Assembly: GCA_963669285.2 (NCBI GenBank)
Contig: CAXXSI010000030.1
Coordinates: 186,001 to 250,000 of the forward strand
Reading direction: 5' to 3'
From: JAWKWH01 sp963669285
GTDB lineage: Bacteria; Pseudomonadota; Alphaproteobacteria; Rhizobiales; Rhizobiaceae
DNA: 64,000 nt
Part shown: positions 50,612 through 58,207 of the stretch, piece after piece
Numbering within the stretch: position 1 is the stretch's first letter
Layout of the letters: every line of letters starts with the position of its first letter
The notes under the pieces: model-generated
Database searches by the model: none
Told to the model about the DNA's origin: nothing
What the model saw: only the letters and a program-made list of their open reading frames with translations
Translations under genes and position numbers: made by a program

Positions 50612-50623
50612 TTGACTAGTCAA
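50612..50623. promoter_or_regulatory. Palindromic operator upstream of the GntR-led operon
   Basis: TTGACTAGTCAA is a perfect 12-bp dyad positioned 23-34 bp before the GntR start codon, at the place expected for autorepression of the whole operon. HutC-subfamily operators are short perfect palindromes of this kind. Assignment to this GntR protein is inference. Confidence 0.6.
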
Positions 50624-50893
50624 GTGTGCCATGACGAGATTGCCCGCCCGCGCGCGAAAACCGGCTGCTACCTGTGGCCCGCGTCTAAATGGAATTTACG
50701 TAAGCAGGCCAATCCCGGTCGGGTCGAAATCAAAGACGAATGTCGCGACCGCAGGGGTTCGATCACCTCGCGTTCTCTCTCGCTTATTCCATCCTTTTCG
50801 AGCACAATGTCGGACAACCCCCGGTCAACCGGTCGTCTCTGAATATTGCTAACGTGAGTTGCCAAAACCAACGCACAAGCTCATCCGCGAGGA
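50624..50893. other. Intergenic region without recognised gene
   Basis: The 304-bp gap from 50590 to 50893 separates the GntR operon promoter from the 3' end of the LRR-like gene. Apart from the palindrome at 50612-50623 I see no convincing gene, RNA or repeat; small open frames here have no ribosome site or recognisable content. Confidence 0.5.
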
Positions 50894-51712
50894 TCACTTT
50901 CGGCGAAACTTGGCGACAAGTCCGTCCCACTCATCGACATAGCGTTGCAACAAATGGGCATCTTCGAGTTTGACAAACGGCTTGCGTCTTCCGGTGACAA
51001 AATACCCGCCGTCCCGCAGACGGATCATCTTGCCATTTTCATCCATCACGTGATGTACCGCCTTGTTCCGCACATAAGGGGCAAGACGGTCGCACTGGAT
51101 ATCGGGGCGAAGTGCACAGAGCTCGGCATAAGACTCGGTTGGAAAATAGTTCGTGATACGCAGCGTTTCCAGCGCGCTCATCTCAGCTACGGCGGCGAGC
51201 GACTGGTCGTCAAATCTAATGGCGACCAGTTCCATATCGACGACGTTTTTGAGGTCTGCAAGAGGCGCTACGCTCTTGGCTTTCATCGTACGCGAGAAGC
51301 CGCCGTCCAGTATCAGCGATTGAAGACCAGTTAACTGGCCAAGCGGCTGGAGATCCAGTGTGTTTTTGAGCGCCCTGAGTTCAAGTCGTCGCAGTCCCGT
51401 TAACGGAACCAGAAAATCGAGCGTCGTTATGCGCGCATTGGAATCTATGACCAGTTTATCAAGCCGCTTCATATTCGACAGGGCTTCGAAATTGTCCGTT
51501 TTGACCATGTCCAAAGTCAAACAAACCGGATCAAGCAGAGGCGCTAGCTTCTCAAATTGCTTTTGGGTTGCCGAAGAGAGATAAACATCGTCGATCGCCG
51601 GCCATTCGGCCATTTTCTCTGGGTTCTTCACGTTGCCGGGAATACTTATTTGATCAGGGCCGCGATCCAATTTTGCGAGGTCATCGATCATTACCAATCC
51701 CGATTTCAACAC
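50894..51712 (-). CDS. Leucine-rich-repeat-like protein
   Basis: 272 residues (253 or so if started at the internal Met8). The middle third shows degenerate leucine-rich repeats of about 22-25 residues: LSNMKRLDKLVIDSN, LVPLTGLRRLELRAL, LGQLTGLQSLILDGG, MSALETLRITNY. No signal peptide is seen and no catalytic motif. Such proteins usually mediate protein binding. It stands alone between two ~250-300-bp gaps, so nothing in the context suggests a partner. Confidence 0.65.
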   Translation of the reverse strand: MLKSGLVMIDDLAKLDRGPDQISIPGNVKNPEKMAEWPAIDDVYLSSATQKQFEKLAPLLDPVCLTLDMVKTDNFEALSNMKRLDKLVIDSNARITTLDFLVPLTGLRRLELRALKNTLDLQPLGQLTGLQSLILDGGFSRTMKAKSVAPLADLKNVVDMELVAIRFDDQSLAAVAEMSALETLRITNYFPTESYAELCALRPDIQCDRLAPYVRNKAVHHVMDENGKMIRLRDGGYFVTGRRKPFVKLEDAHLLQRYVDEWDGLVAKFRRK

Positions 51713-51965
51713 GCCAGTTGATGGCCAATTCGGTTTCCAGCTTAGGCCCGATCAAGTGACGGCAGCGTCGTATTCCGTTCCGCCGACGAGAAGAGATATT
51801 TCCGCAATGCCAGTCATGGGTCAATTTCGTTAAGGTGCAGTCAATGACCGCTGCCTTCTTCCAAATCAGTGCAAGTGAGAGCGGCGGATGTCGAAGGAAT
51901 TGAGCCTTCGAACATGGATTCTGTGGAATTGAGGGCGCTCATCCGCTTGCAATCGGCTGCACCGC

Positions 51966-52577
51966 TTACATGGATTTCGGTATTTGGCAAAATCCCTGCG
52001 GCGGCACGTCAAGCGCACTGTTGAATTTGCTCGACATGTTCTGAAACGCAATCAGCCCGGTCAGTTCGGTCAGTGCATCGTCGTCGAAAAGCTGTTTGAG
52101 TTGCTGAAACAGGGCGTCATCCACCTGCCCGTCGGTGAATGTTATCGCTTCGGTGTATTCGAGCGCGGCACGCTCACGATCATCGAAGAGGTTGGAGTCT
52201 CTCCAGCGGTGCAGTGCCCCGACCTTCTCCATGGCGACGCCGCGTTTCAACAGGGTCGATGAATTGACGTCGACGCAAAATGCGCAATGGTTGATCTGGG
52301 ACACCCGAACCGTCACCAGCGAGCGAAGCCGTGGTTCAAGTGGCGATGTTCTCCTGTTGAGCGCCCCGTAGAGTAGTGCAAGGGTTGAGAAAACCCAGGG
52401 CGTGCGCGCCCAAATCATGCCGGGTATGAGGACCATGCCGTAGGTTCGCCTCTGCTTCCAGAAGAACATCCGGATGAACCACGGATAATGCGATATCGGC
52501 TTTGGCTTGATGCGCGACGACGACGTGTCGTCCTGCCAATTCCCCGCCTCGCAAGTTCGATCAGACGGGAGTGTCAT
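51966..52577 (-). CDS. Carboxymuconolactone decarboxylase (AhpD-like) family protein
   Basis: 203 residues. The CMD/AhpD core is present, with the redox CxxC in HCAFCVDVNSS and the helical RLRSLVTVRVSQIN before it. Such proteins act as peroxidases or decarboxylases. The N-terminus contains a hydrophobic stretch (FIRMFFWKQ...WVFSTLALLYGA) that may associate with membrane. It overlaps the upstream DUF6969-like gene by ATGA, so the two form one transcript from the FNR-box promoter. Confidence 0.8.
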   Translation of the reverse strand: MTLPSDRTCEAGNWQDDTSSSRIKPKPISHYPWFIRMFFWKQRRTYGMVLIPGMIWARTPWVFSTLALLYGALNRRTSPLEPRLRSLVTVRVSQINHCAFCVDVNSSTLLKRGVAMEKVGALHRWRDSNLFDDRERAALEYTEAITFTDGQVDDALFQQLKQLFDDDALTELTGLIAFQNMSSKFNSALDVPPQGFCQIPKSM

Positions 52578-53329
52578 GCTGCTATCTTTTCGTGTTTGAG
52601 CGCTCTTTTCACGCGAGCGATCTGTTTGGGCACGTCGATCGTTGTGAACGAGGTGACAACCAGCTCACGGTCTTCGTAGACGTCTTTGCCGGGATGGTTT
52701 TCGGCCCATTCTTCGATCACCCGGTCGCGTTCGTAAAGCAGCGCTTCGATATGCGGACGGAACAGGCGAAACATAGCCGTAATCCAGACATTCACAGCGT
52801 GGCACGGATATGTGTGATCGATGCGGAACCGGTCAAGGATGCCAACGACCTGATCGGCCGGGTAAAATGTCTCATTGGTCACCCAGCGGTTGGTGGTGAA
52901 CAAGGCGATTGGAAATCCCGGCGAATTCATCGAGATGGCCACCAGGGCGGTGATTGCATCCTTGCCGCTCGGCCGTTCCGCTTCTCCCTGATACGGGGCC
53001 GGAGAGCAATTCGTCGGAATTGCATCGGCGCGCAGAAATGTATGGAAGTGGCCGTGCTCGCCAAGCTCCGGGCGGTGCGAATGGTAGTAGTACTGGCTGC
53101 TGGTTTCGGCGTCGTAGACATCGCCGCTTGGATAGTGATTAAGTTCGTAGAACGTGCCCTGATGCGCCAGGCATTGGCCGACCAGGTTGGCATTGGTCTT
53201 TTGCAACAGCCGGTAGCTTTCCAGGATTTGCGATCCGGCAGCGTCCATTTCTTCAAGACGTGCGCGGGGAAGGTCGCGCAGGTCGTTTTTGATTTTCATG
53301 AACATCTTCCTCACAGCTTGCATCGTCAA
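52574..53329 (-). CDS. DUF6969-like protein with His-rich motif
   Basis: 251 residues; function unknown. The most distinctive element is SSQYYYHSHRP followed within eight residues by HGHFHTF, a dense histidine set that could bind a metal ion. A second conserved-looking area is HTYPCHAVNVWITAMFRLFRPHIEALLYERD. No signal or membrane segment. It is the first gene of an operon with the CMD-family protein and has a perfect FNR-type box about 103-116 bp upstream of its start, suggesting a role under oxygen limitation. Confidence 0.7.
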   Translation of the reverse strand: MTMQAVRKMFMKIKNDLRDLPRARLEEMDAAGSQILESYRLLQKTNANLVGQCLAHQGTFYELNHYPSGDVYDAETSSQYYYHSHRPELGEHGHFHTFLRADAIPTNCSPAPYQGEAERPSGKDAITALVAISMNSPGFPIALFTTNRWVTNETFYPADQVVGILDRFRIDHTYPCHAVNVWITAMFRLFRPHIEALLYERDRVIEEWAENHPGKDVYEDRELVVTSFTTIDVPKQIARVKRALKHEKIAA

Positions 53330-53431
53330 ATCATCTTGCCGGCGGGCCGGGGGTGCGTGGCTTTGTTGCGTGACATTCCGGTCCCAACGGCGGTTCGTGA
53401 CGCGAGGATATGAGCGGTTTCACCGGGTGAA

Positions 53432-53445
53432 TTGATCTAGATCAA
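53432..53445. promoter_or_regulatory. FNR/FixK-type box TTGATCTAGATCAA
   Basis: A perfect 14-bp palindrome that matches the FNR/FixK consensus TTGAT-N4-ATCAA exactly. It is about 110 bp upstream of the DUF6969-like start codon (minus strand) and 331 bp from the divergent SH3b gene, so the minus-strand operon is the likely target. Confidence 0.7.
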
Positions 53446-53775
53446 ATTGAGCCTTGCTGTCACCGCATCGTGATTTGTCGTGATGGTTCGCATCAACTTC
53501 AAGAGATGCCGAATGGCTTTGAGGTGCAAGAAGCTGGCGGATCGGTGAGCCGTTGAAGAAGGCGCGGGCGGGTTGGCGGCTTGAGCCCATGCAGGACACA
53601 AACAGATACCGCAAATTCGAACAAATCGGGCTGATGCCACCTCCATCAAACCTCCACACACCAATCATCATAGCTCCCAGACAGTTTGATATCAGTATTG
53701 CAGGGGACGAACCGCTTCACGGCTCAACAGGCTTGAAAGGCTATTGGCGGATATCGGAAACCAAAGGATATCAAG
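53446..53775. other. Intergenic region without recognised gene
   Basis: 330 bp between the FNR-type box and the SH3b gene. Two overlapping minus-strand frames of 75-83 residues occur here but have no ribosome site or recognisable domain. Probably holds the SH3b promoter. Confidence 0.4.
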
Positions 53776-54402
53776 ATGAAACCCACAAGAGTTCTGGCAT
53801 TGCTGGCCGTATTCTTCATTGCTGCCGGTTCATCGGCGGCCATAGCCGCAACACGTGCCTATCCGACGCATGACCTGAATTTGCGCGCCGGACCGAGCAC
53901 CCGGTTCCCCCCGGTCACTGTGCTGAGAAAATGCGCCGCGGTGACGATCCACGGCTGCATCAGAAAATACACATGGTGCGACGTCAGTTGGGGCCGGTAC
54001 CGGGGTTGGGCATCAGCCGCCTATTTGACCACTGTTCGGAGAAACAGAACCGTCTACGTCCCGCAGTATGCCAGGGTGCTGGATCTCCCGATCATAGTGT
54101 TCGAGATCGCAGCGTATTGGGACCGTTATTATTACGACTACGATTTCTATCGCGATCTTGACGACTGGGATGACTATGCCTGGATTGACGACGGCCCGCC
54201 CCCCGGCTGGGTGGAAGAGTGGGATGATCTGGACGGCGGAGCAATTCTGGACGGCGACACGATCATTGACGGCGGAGTAATTCTTGACGAAGGCGCAATC
54301 ATTGACGATGGGGCGATTCTTGAAGGAGGAGCAATCACCGATGGCGAAGCGATCTTTGATGATGAAGGAGTTGTCGATGGCGAAGCGATCATTGTCGAAT
54401 AG
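53776..54402 (+). CDS. Secreted SH3b-domain protein with acidic hexapeptide-repeat tail
   Basis: 208 residues. Signal peptide 1-25 (LLAVFFIAAGSSAAIAA), then a bacterial SH3 domain (residues 27-86: DLNLRAGPSTRFPPVTVL...YTWCDVSWGRYRGWASAAYL), which often binds peptidoglycan. Next is a Tyr/Asp-rich linker and a tail of nine six-residue units (153-206), such as LDGDTI-IDGGVI-LDEGAI. The units fit the left-handed beta-helix hexapeptide rule [LIV]-[GAED]-X-X-[STAV]-X, though the tail is far more acidic than in enzymes with that fold. It lies 320 bp upstream of a two-component system on the same strand. Confidence 0.8.
   Translation: MKPTRVLALLAVFFIAAGSSAAIAATRAYPTHDLNLRAGPSTRFPPVTVLRKCAAVTIHGCIRKYTWCDVSWGRYRGWASAAYLTTVRRNRTVYVPQYARVLDLPIIVFEIAAYWDRYYYDYDFYRDLDDWDDYAWIDDGPPPGWVEEWDDLDGGAILDGDTIIDGGVILDEGAIIDDGAILEGGAITDGEAIFDDEGVVDGEAIIVE
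54232..54393 (+). repeat. Nine tandem 18-bp coding repeats in the SH3b protein
   Basis: Consecutive 18-bp units of the type GACGGCGGAGCAATTCTG encode D-G-G-A-I-L-like hexapeptides. Third-position differences between units show protein-level selection rather than recent DNA expansion. Confidence 0.75.
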
Positions 54403-54723
54403 TGGCAGCGCCGTATCCTTCGGTGAAGATGCTGCTTCGCGTAACTAGTTACTTTTTCGCGACCTCGGGTTGGGTTGGTATTGGCGGATTTTCTCAAATT
54501 CCGAGAATTCGACAGGCCTGGGTCGCGATTTGGTGCCATCCCGGATGGGGGTGAGGGCTATTTGGACGGCTGCACTTCAGCGCGACCATTGTGATGTGTT
54601 GCTTGTGTTGTGGTGTAACCAAATAAAGACAAATGGTCCTTATTTCGGGATGGTACCACCAATTCTCGATCCATGGATAAAGAACATGCAACGCCGCATA
54701 TCTTGTTTTCCAGGAGATGTCAG
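54403..54723. other. Intergenic region between the SH3b gene and the two-component system
   Basis: 321 bp. It holds a perfect 12-bp palindrome GTAACTAGTTAC (54441-54452), followed by TTTTT, and an AGGAG ribosome site at 54707-54711 for the downstream regulator. No gene is evident. Confidence 0.4.
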
Positions 54724-55419
54724 TTGCACAACGCATTAATACTGATTGCGGAAGATGAGCCTGAAATCGCGCAGATAATGGAGGCCTATCTGAGCAGGGA
54801 CGGATTCCGAACCATCAGCGCGGCCGATGGCGATACGGCACTTCACCACTACCGGTATCTGAAACCAGATCTGGTCATTCTCGATATCGGTTTGCCAAAG
54901 CGCGACGGCTTGGAACTGCTGGCTGAGATTCGCAAGAACGACAACACCCCCGTGATCATGGCAACTGCGCGCTCGGAGGATATTGACAAGCTGCTGGCGC
55001 TGCGCATCGGGGCTGATGACTATGTTGTCAAACCGTTCAATCCGCAGGAAATCGTCGAGCGCGTCAAAGCCGTATTGCGGCGAACGCTTGGGGAAACGGA
55101 TTCGTCAACCTTGCTGCGCTGCAGAGGCCTGGAGATGGATCGGTCGGAGCATTCCGTCTCCGCAATCATCGGATCACAGCGTGTTGCCATCGAAACCACA
55201 TTAAGTGAGTACAACCTCTTATTGCATATGCTACCGGCACCCAGCCGGGTTTACTCCCGCGGTGAACTTCTCGACGCCTGTTTCCCCAACAGTGAGGCGA
55301 TGGATAGAACGATAGATAGCCATGTAAGTCATATTCGTAAGAAGTTGGTGGCGGCCGGTCTCCACGGATATCTCGAGGCTATCCGCGGTGTCGGATACCG
55401 CCTGGAGCCCAAGCAATGA
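54724..55419 (+). CDS. Response regulator, OmpR family (BaeR/AdeR-like)
   Basis: About 231 residues. The receiver has acidic residues in IAEDEPEIA, phospho-Asp in LVILDIGLPKRDG and Lys in YVVKPFNP; the winged-helix output domain ends AIRGVGYRLEPKQ. TTG 54724 follows AGGAG and is preferred over ATG 54673, which would add 17 residues without homology. The sensor kinase overlaps its stop by ATGA. Neighbour and repeat content suggest control of envelope-related genes, including perhaps the SH3b gene upstream. Confidence 0.87.
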   Translation: MHNALILIAEDEPEIAQIMEAYLSRDGFRTISAADGDTALHHYRYLKPDLVILDIGLPKRDGLELLAEIRKNDNTPVIMATARSEDIDKLLALRIGADDYVVKPFNPQEIVERVKAVLRRTLGETDSSTLLRCRGLEMDRSEHSVSAIIGSQRVAIETTLSEYNLLLHMLPAPSRVYSRGELLDACFPNSEAMDRTIDSHVSHIRKKLVAAGLHGYLEAIRGVGYRLEPKQ

Positions 55420-56669
55420 TCCTCCAAAGTCTTCGCCCGCAACTGACCGTGGCAATGGCAGCGACAAGCATGGCGGTCGCCGTGTTCATCTTCGCCGGCC
55501 TCATGATTTACGATATCGTTTCGGTAGTGATCGAAATCGGTGACCAGCAGATGATCGTCGAGGCGGAGTATGCGGAAGGGGAACCAGGCAATGACATTTT
55601 TTCGCAAGGCGAACCAGTTGATGGAGTTGTTCTGCAAAGCGAACCAGTCGAGGGAGTTGGTCTGGAAGGGGAGCTGGTCGATGGAGTTGGCCTGGAAGCG
55701 GAAGCGGTTGATGGCATAGTTGTTGTCGATGGTGGCATCATCGGAGACTGGCCAATGTGGCCTGACATCTTCGCAACGCTTGGAATAAGCCTCGCCGGAT
55801 CAGCGATCGGCGGCCTGATTGGCTTTCGTTACGCACATCGCATTGCCCAGCCGATCGAAACCCTGGCCTCGAGCGCCCGTGCATTGGCAGATGGTGATTT
55901 AACGGTACGTGCGCACCCAAGGGGTGAATTTGCAAAGGAAATCGAAAAGCTGACAGAAGATTTCAATTTTATGGCCGAAGAGCTTGACCGGGCGCATCGT
56001 GAGCAGGTCGAAAGCACGTCGGCAATTGCTCATGAGCTTAGAACACCGGTCACCGTTTTGCGCGGGCGGCTTCAGGGAATGTCCGACGGTGTTTTCAAGC
56101 TGAACCGGGATGCGCTAAAGGGGCTGATCGCGCAAACGGATACGCTGAACCGTATCATCGAAGATCTGCGTTCAATAACCCTTTCGCAGTCAGGTAAGCT
56201 GGAATTGTCGCCGATCGCCATTGACCTGTCGGAGGAGGTGCAATCCCTTCTGTTGGCGGTCAAGCCTTTGGTCGAAAATGCCGGTTTATCCGTGACAGCC
56301 ATTTTGAAACCGGCGCCAGCCAATGCGGATCCCATCCGCATGGGGCAGGCGATTAGCGCGCTCATTGAAAACGCTAAACTCTATGCCGCCGAGGGCGGCG
56401 AACTCACCATAGAAACCGGCAAGCGCGATGGCTTCGTATACGTCAGGATCATGGATCGCGGTCCCGGTCTTAATACAGTCGCTGCCGTTCGCATTTTTGA
56501 CCGGTTCTGGCGGGCGGATTCATCGCGCTCACGCCGCTATGGAGGGTCGGGACTTGGTCTGGCTGTCGTCAAGGCGATCTGCAAAGGCCACGGTGGCGAC
56601 GTGACGTACACGGATCGCGAAGGCGGAGGTTCCGTGTTTGAAATCCTGATTCCCGCTAGATCGTCATAG
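55416..56669 (+). CDS. Sensor histidine kinase (BaeS/AdeS-like) with decapeptide repeats in the sensor loop
   Basis: 417 residues. Two membrane helices (about 17-34 and 119-138) enclose an extracytoplasmic loop dominated by five tandem 10-residue units (55-104), for example GEPVDGVVLQ, SEPVEGVGLE, GELVDGVGLE. HAMP follows (RIAQPIETLASSARALADGD), then HisKA with IAHELRTPV (phospho-His) and HATPase (ALIENAKLYA, MDRGPGLN, GGSGLGLAVV). The loop has no known sensor fold; an acidic repeat loop could read cations, antimicrobial peptides or the neighbouring repeat protein (inference). Translationally coupled to its regulator. Confidence 0.88.
   Translation: MILQSLRPQLTVAMAATSMAVAVFIFAGLMIYDIVSVVIEIGDQQMIVEAEYAEGEPGNDIFSQGEPVDGVVLQSEPVEGVGLEGELVDGVGLEAEAVDGIVVVDGGIIGDWPMWPDIFATLGISLAGSAIGGLIGFRYAHRIAQPIETLASSARALADGDLTVRAHPRGEFAKEIEKLTEDFNFMAEELDRAHREQVESTSAIAHELRTPVTVLRGRLQGMSDGVFKLNRDALKGLIAQTDTLNRIIEDLRSITLSQSGKLELSPIAIDLSEEVQSLLLAVKPLVENAGLSVTAILKPAPANADPIRMGQAISALIENAKLYAAEGGELTIETGKRDGFVYVRIMDRGPGLNTVAAVRIFDRFWRADSSRSRRYGGSGLGLAVVKAICKGHGGDVTYTDREGGGSVFEILIPARSS
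55578..55727 (+). repeat. Five tandem 30-bp coding repeats in the sensor kinase loop
   Basis: 30-bp units starting GGCGAACCAGTTGATGGAGT encode the decapeptides; the first unit is the most degenerate. Copy number may vary between strains because the units are similar at DNA level. Confidence 0.7.
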
Positions 56670-56715
56670 CCTGCACGCGAATTGCCATACCTCGTTACCG
56701 GGCAGGTTATCCGCG

Positions 56716-57183
56716 TCAATCGCCATAATTCGGCGATGCCTGCCTGTCCGCCGCCAGGCGCAACAGGATGCGACGAAGCGTTTCCAAGTCATCTTTACCC
56801 ACAATTTCCGCAATGTGAGTTTCGATTTCCGCTGCGATGGAAAGGCCGACTTTTCTGCCATCCAGGCCCTTTTTAGTGATCCGGGCGATCATGTCGCGAC
56901 GAGAACCCTCGGCGTAATCGAACTCAACGAAGCCCTCTGCCACCAGCCTTTGCACCGATTTGTGCGCTGCCTGTCGTGAAATTCCCAGCGCTTGCGCGAG
57001 TTCCGTCAAACCGCGCGGGTGGCGAGAGATAAGCATAAACGTCTTGGCGTCGGCTGGCCGCGTACCGGCAAAAGGCGTGTTTCGGCGTAGCTGGTTCGAC
57101 ATGGCGTCTAACCGCTCCGAAAGATCCTGGATCAAGCCCCTGATGTTGTTTTGACCAGCCCCAACTGAGTTTTTATCACCCAT
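56716..57183 (-). CDS. MarR-family transcriptional regulator
   Basis: 155 residues from ATG 57183 (MGDKNSVGAGQNN). The winged helix is ALGISRQAAHKSVQRLVAEGF with wing YAEGSRRDMIARIT. A longer frame starting TTG 57225 lacks a ribosome site and would cover the operator. It is divergent from the SdiA-regulated-type gene across a 65-bp gap carrying a perfect inverted repeat that reaches its own start codon, indicating autorepression and control of the neighbour. Confidence 0.87.
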   Translation of the reverse strand: MGDKNSVGAGQNNIRGLIQDLSERLDAMSNQLRRNTPFAGTRPADAKTFMLISRHPRGLTELAQALGISRQAAHKSVQRLVAEGFVEFDYAEGSRRDMIARITKKGLDGRKVGLSIAAEIETHIAEIVGKDDLETLRRILLRLAADRQASPNYGD

Positions 57184-57221
57184 AGTTGACAAAATAATCG
57201 AATTGAAAGATATGTCAACTA
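57183..57221. promoter_or_regulatory. Inverted repeat operator between the divergent MarR and SdiA-regulated-type genes
   Basis: TAGTTGACA (57183-57191) and TGTCAACTA (57213-57221) are perfect 9-bp inverted arms, 30 bp centre to centre (about three helical turns), filling the 65-bp divergent promoter. Occupation would block both genes. Confidence 0.6.
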
Positions 57222-57248
57222 TCAACCATAATTGATGAAGGATAAGCT

Positions 57249-58112
57249 ATGCGCAGAATACTGATCGCTTTGTCGGTCATTCCACTGATCCTTGGCGGCG
57301 CATATTACATTTTGCAGTATCTGCCTGAAGTTGATCCTTCTCCGAAAAACGGCCCGGTTGCAGAACTTGCCGTCGCGTCGGCAACCGACCGGCAGCCGCT
57401 TACCACGGCCATCCGCAACCCGGCCGGTCTCGCTTTCATCGGCGAAACCGGTACTTGGCTGGTGACCACCGACGACCGTGTATTTGCTGAATTGGCTGCC
57501 GATTTCGGCTCGGTGATCTCTCAGGTGACCTTGGCGCACAATCCCTTGGGAGCCGGTGATACCGAAGGTGTCGCCTATCTGGGCGGCGGCCGCGCCGTGG
57601 TGACCGGCGAAAACGGTGTCGTGATCGCGATGCAACGCAATGGCGATGGTTGGCGTGAAACCGGCAGGTTTGCCATAGGCGGATTTGAGGCTGGTACCCA
57701 GCTTGGTTCGGCCGCCTACAATCCGTTGACGGATACCTTGTACACGGCGCAGAAAAAGGGCGCCAAACTGCTATATGCCATCGACCTCGCAACGCGCACG
57801 GTTTCGGTCAGGCCGATGAAGCTGGCGCACGGACTTGCCGAACGCCCCGGACGCAAATGGTCGGAGTTCACCATTGCCGGCCTGACATTCCACGATGGAC
57901 GCCTATACGCAATTTCCGAAGCGTATTCATCGCTACTGGCCATCGAAACGGATGGCATTGTCTCCGGCGTAGTTGGCTTGGACAATATCAACGAAAGTGC
58001 CGGGATTTCCATCTCCGACAACTCGTTCAAGCTGATCGGCGATGCCGAGAACTATCTGCCGGATCCGCCCATCTACATCGTGAAAACCGGCATCATCAAC
58101 GCCCGAAGATGA
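57249..58112 (+). CDS. SdiA-regulated-domain (YjiK-like) periplasmic/anchored protein
   Basis: 287 residues. An N-terminal helix (LIALSVIPLILGGAYYILQYL) anchors or exports it; the rest is a beta-propeller-like domain with repeated blades (GLAFIGETGTWLVTTDD, EGVAYLGGGRAVVTGENG, FTIAGLTFHDGRLYAISEA), as in the SdiA-regulated family. Function of the family is unclear; esterase or lipid-related roles have been suggested. Regulated, by position, by the divergent MarR protein. Confidence 0.8.
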   Translation: MRRILIALSVIPLILGGAYYILQYLPEVDPSPKNGPVAELAVASATDRQPLTTAIRNPAGLAFIGETGTWLVTTDDRVFAELAADFGSVISQVTLAHNPLGAGDTEGVAYLGGGRAVVTGENGVVIAMQRNGDGWRETGRFAIGGFEAGTQLGSAAYNPLTDTLYTAQKKGAKLLYAIDLATRTVSVRPMKLAHGLAERPGRKWSEFTIAGLTFHDGRLYAISEAYSSLLAIETDGIVSGVVGLDNINESAGISISDNSFKLIGDAENYLPDPPIYIVKTGIINARR

Positions 58113-58207
58113 CCACAGCGCATGTCCGGCATCAAGAGACAGATCACCTTCCACCTTGCTAGAGCAGGTTTTGCCATCGAAGGCAGGCAATTGAAACAGG
58201 CCCGAGA

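Noticed and set aside
53420..53671. Two overlapping small minus-strand genes
   Set aside because: No ribosome site, no recognisable domain, and they overlap the FNR-type box.
54441..54452. GTAACTAGTTAC followed by TTTTT as a terminator or operator
   Set aside because: The dyad has no loop, so it cannot form a hairpin terminator. As an operator it is short and 270 bp from the next gene, so it is only mentioned in the gap entry.
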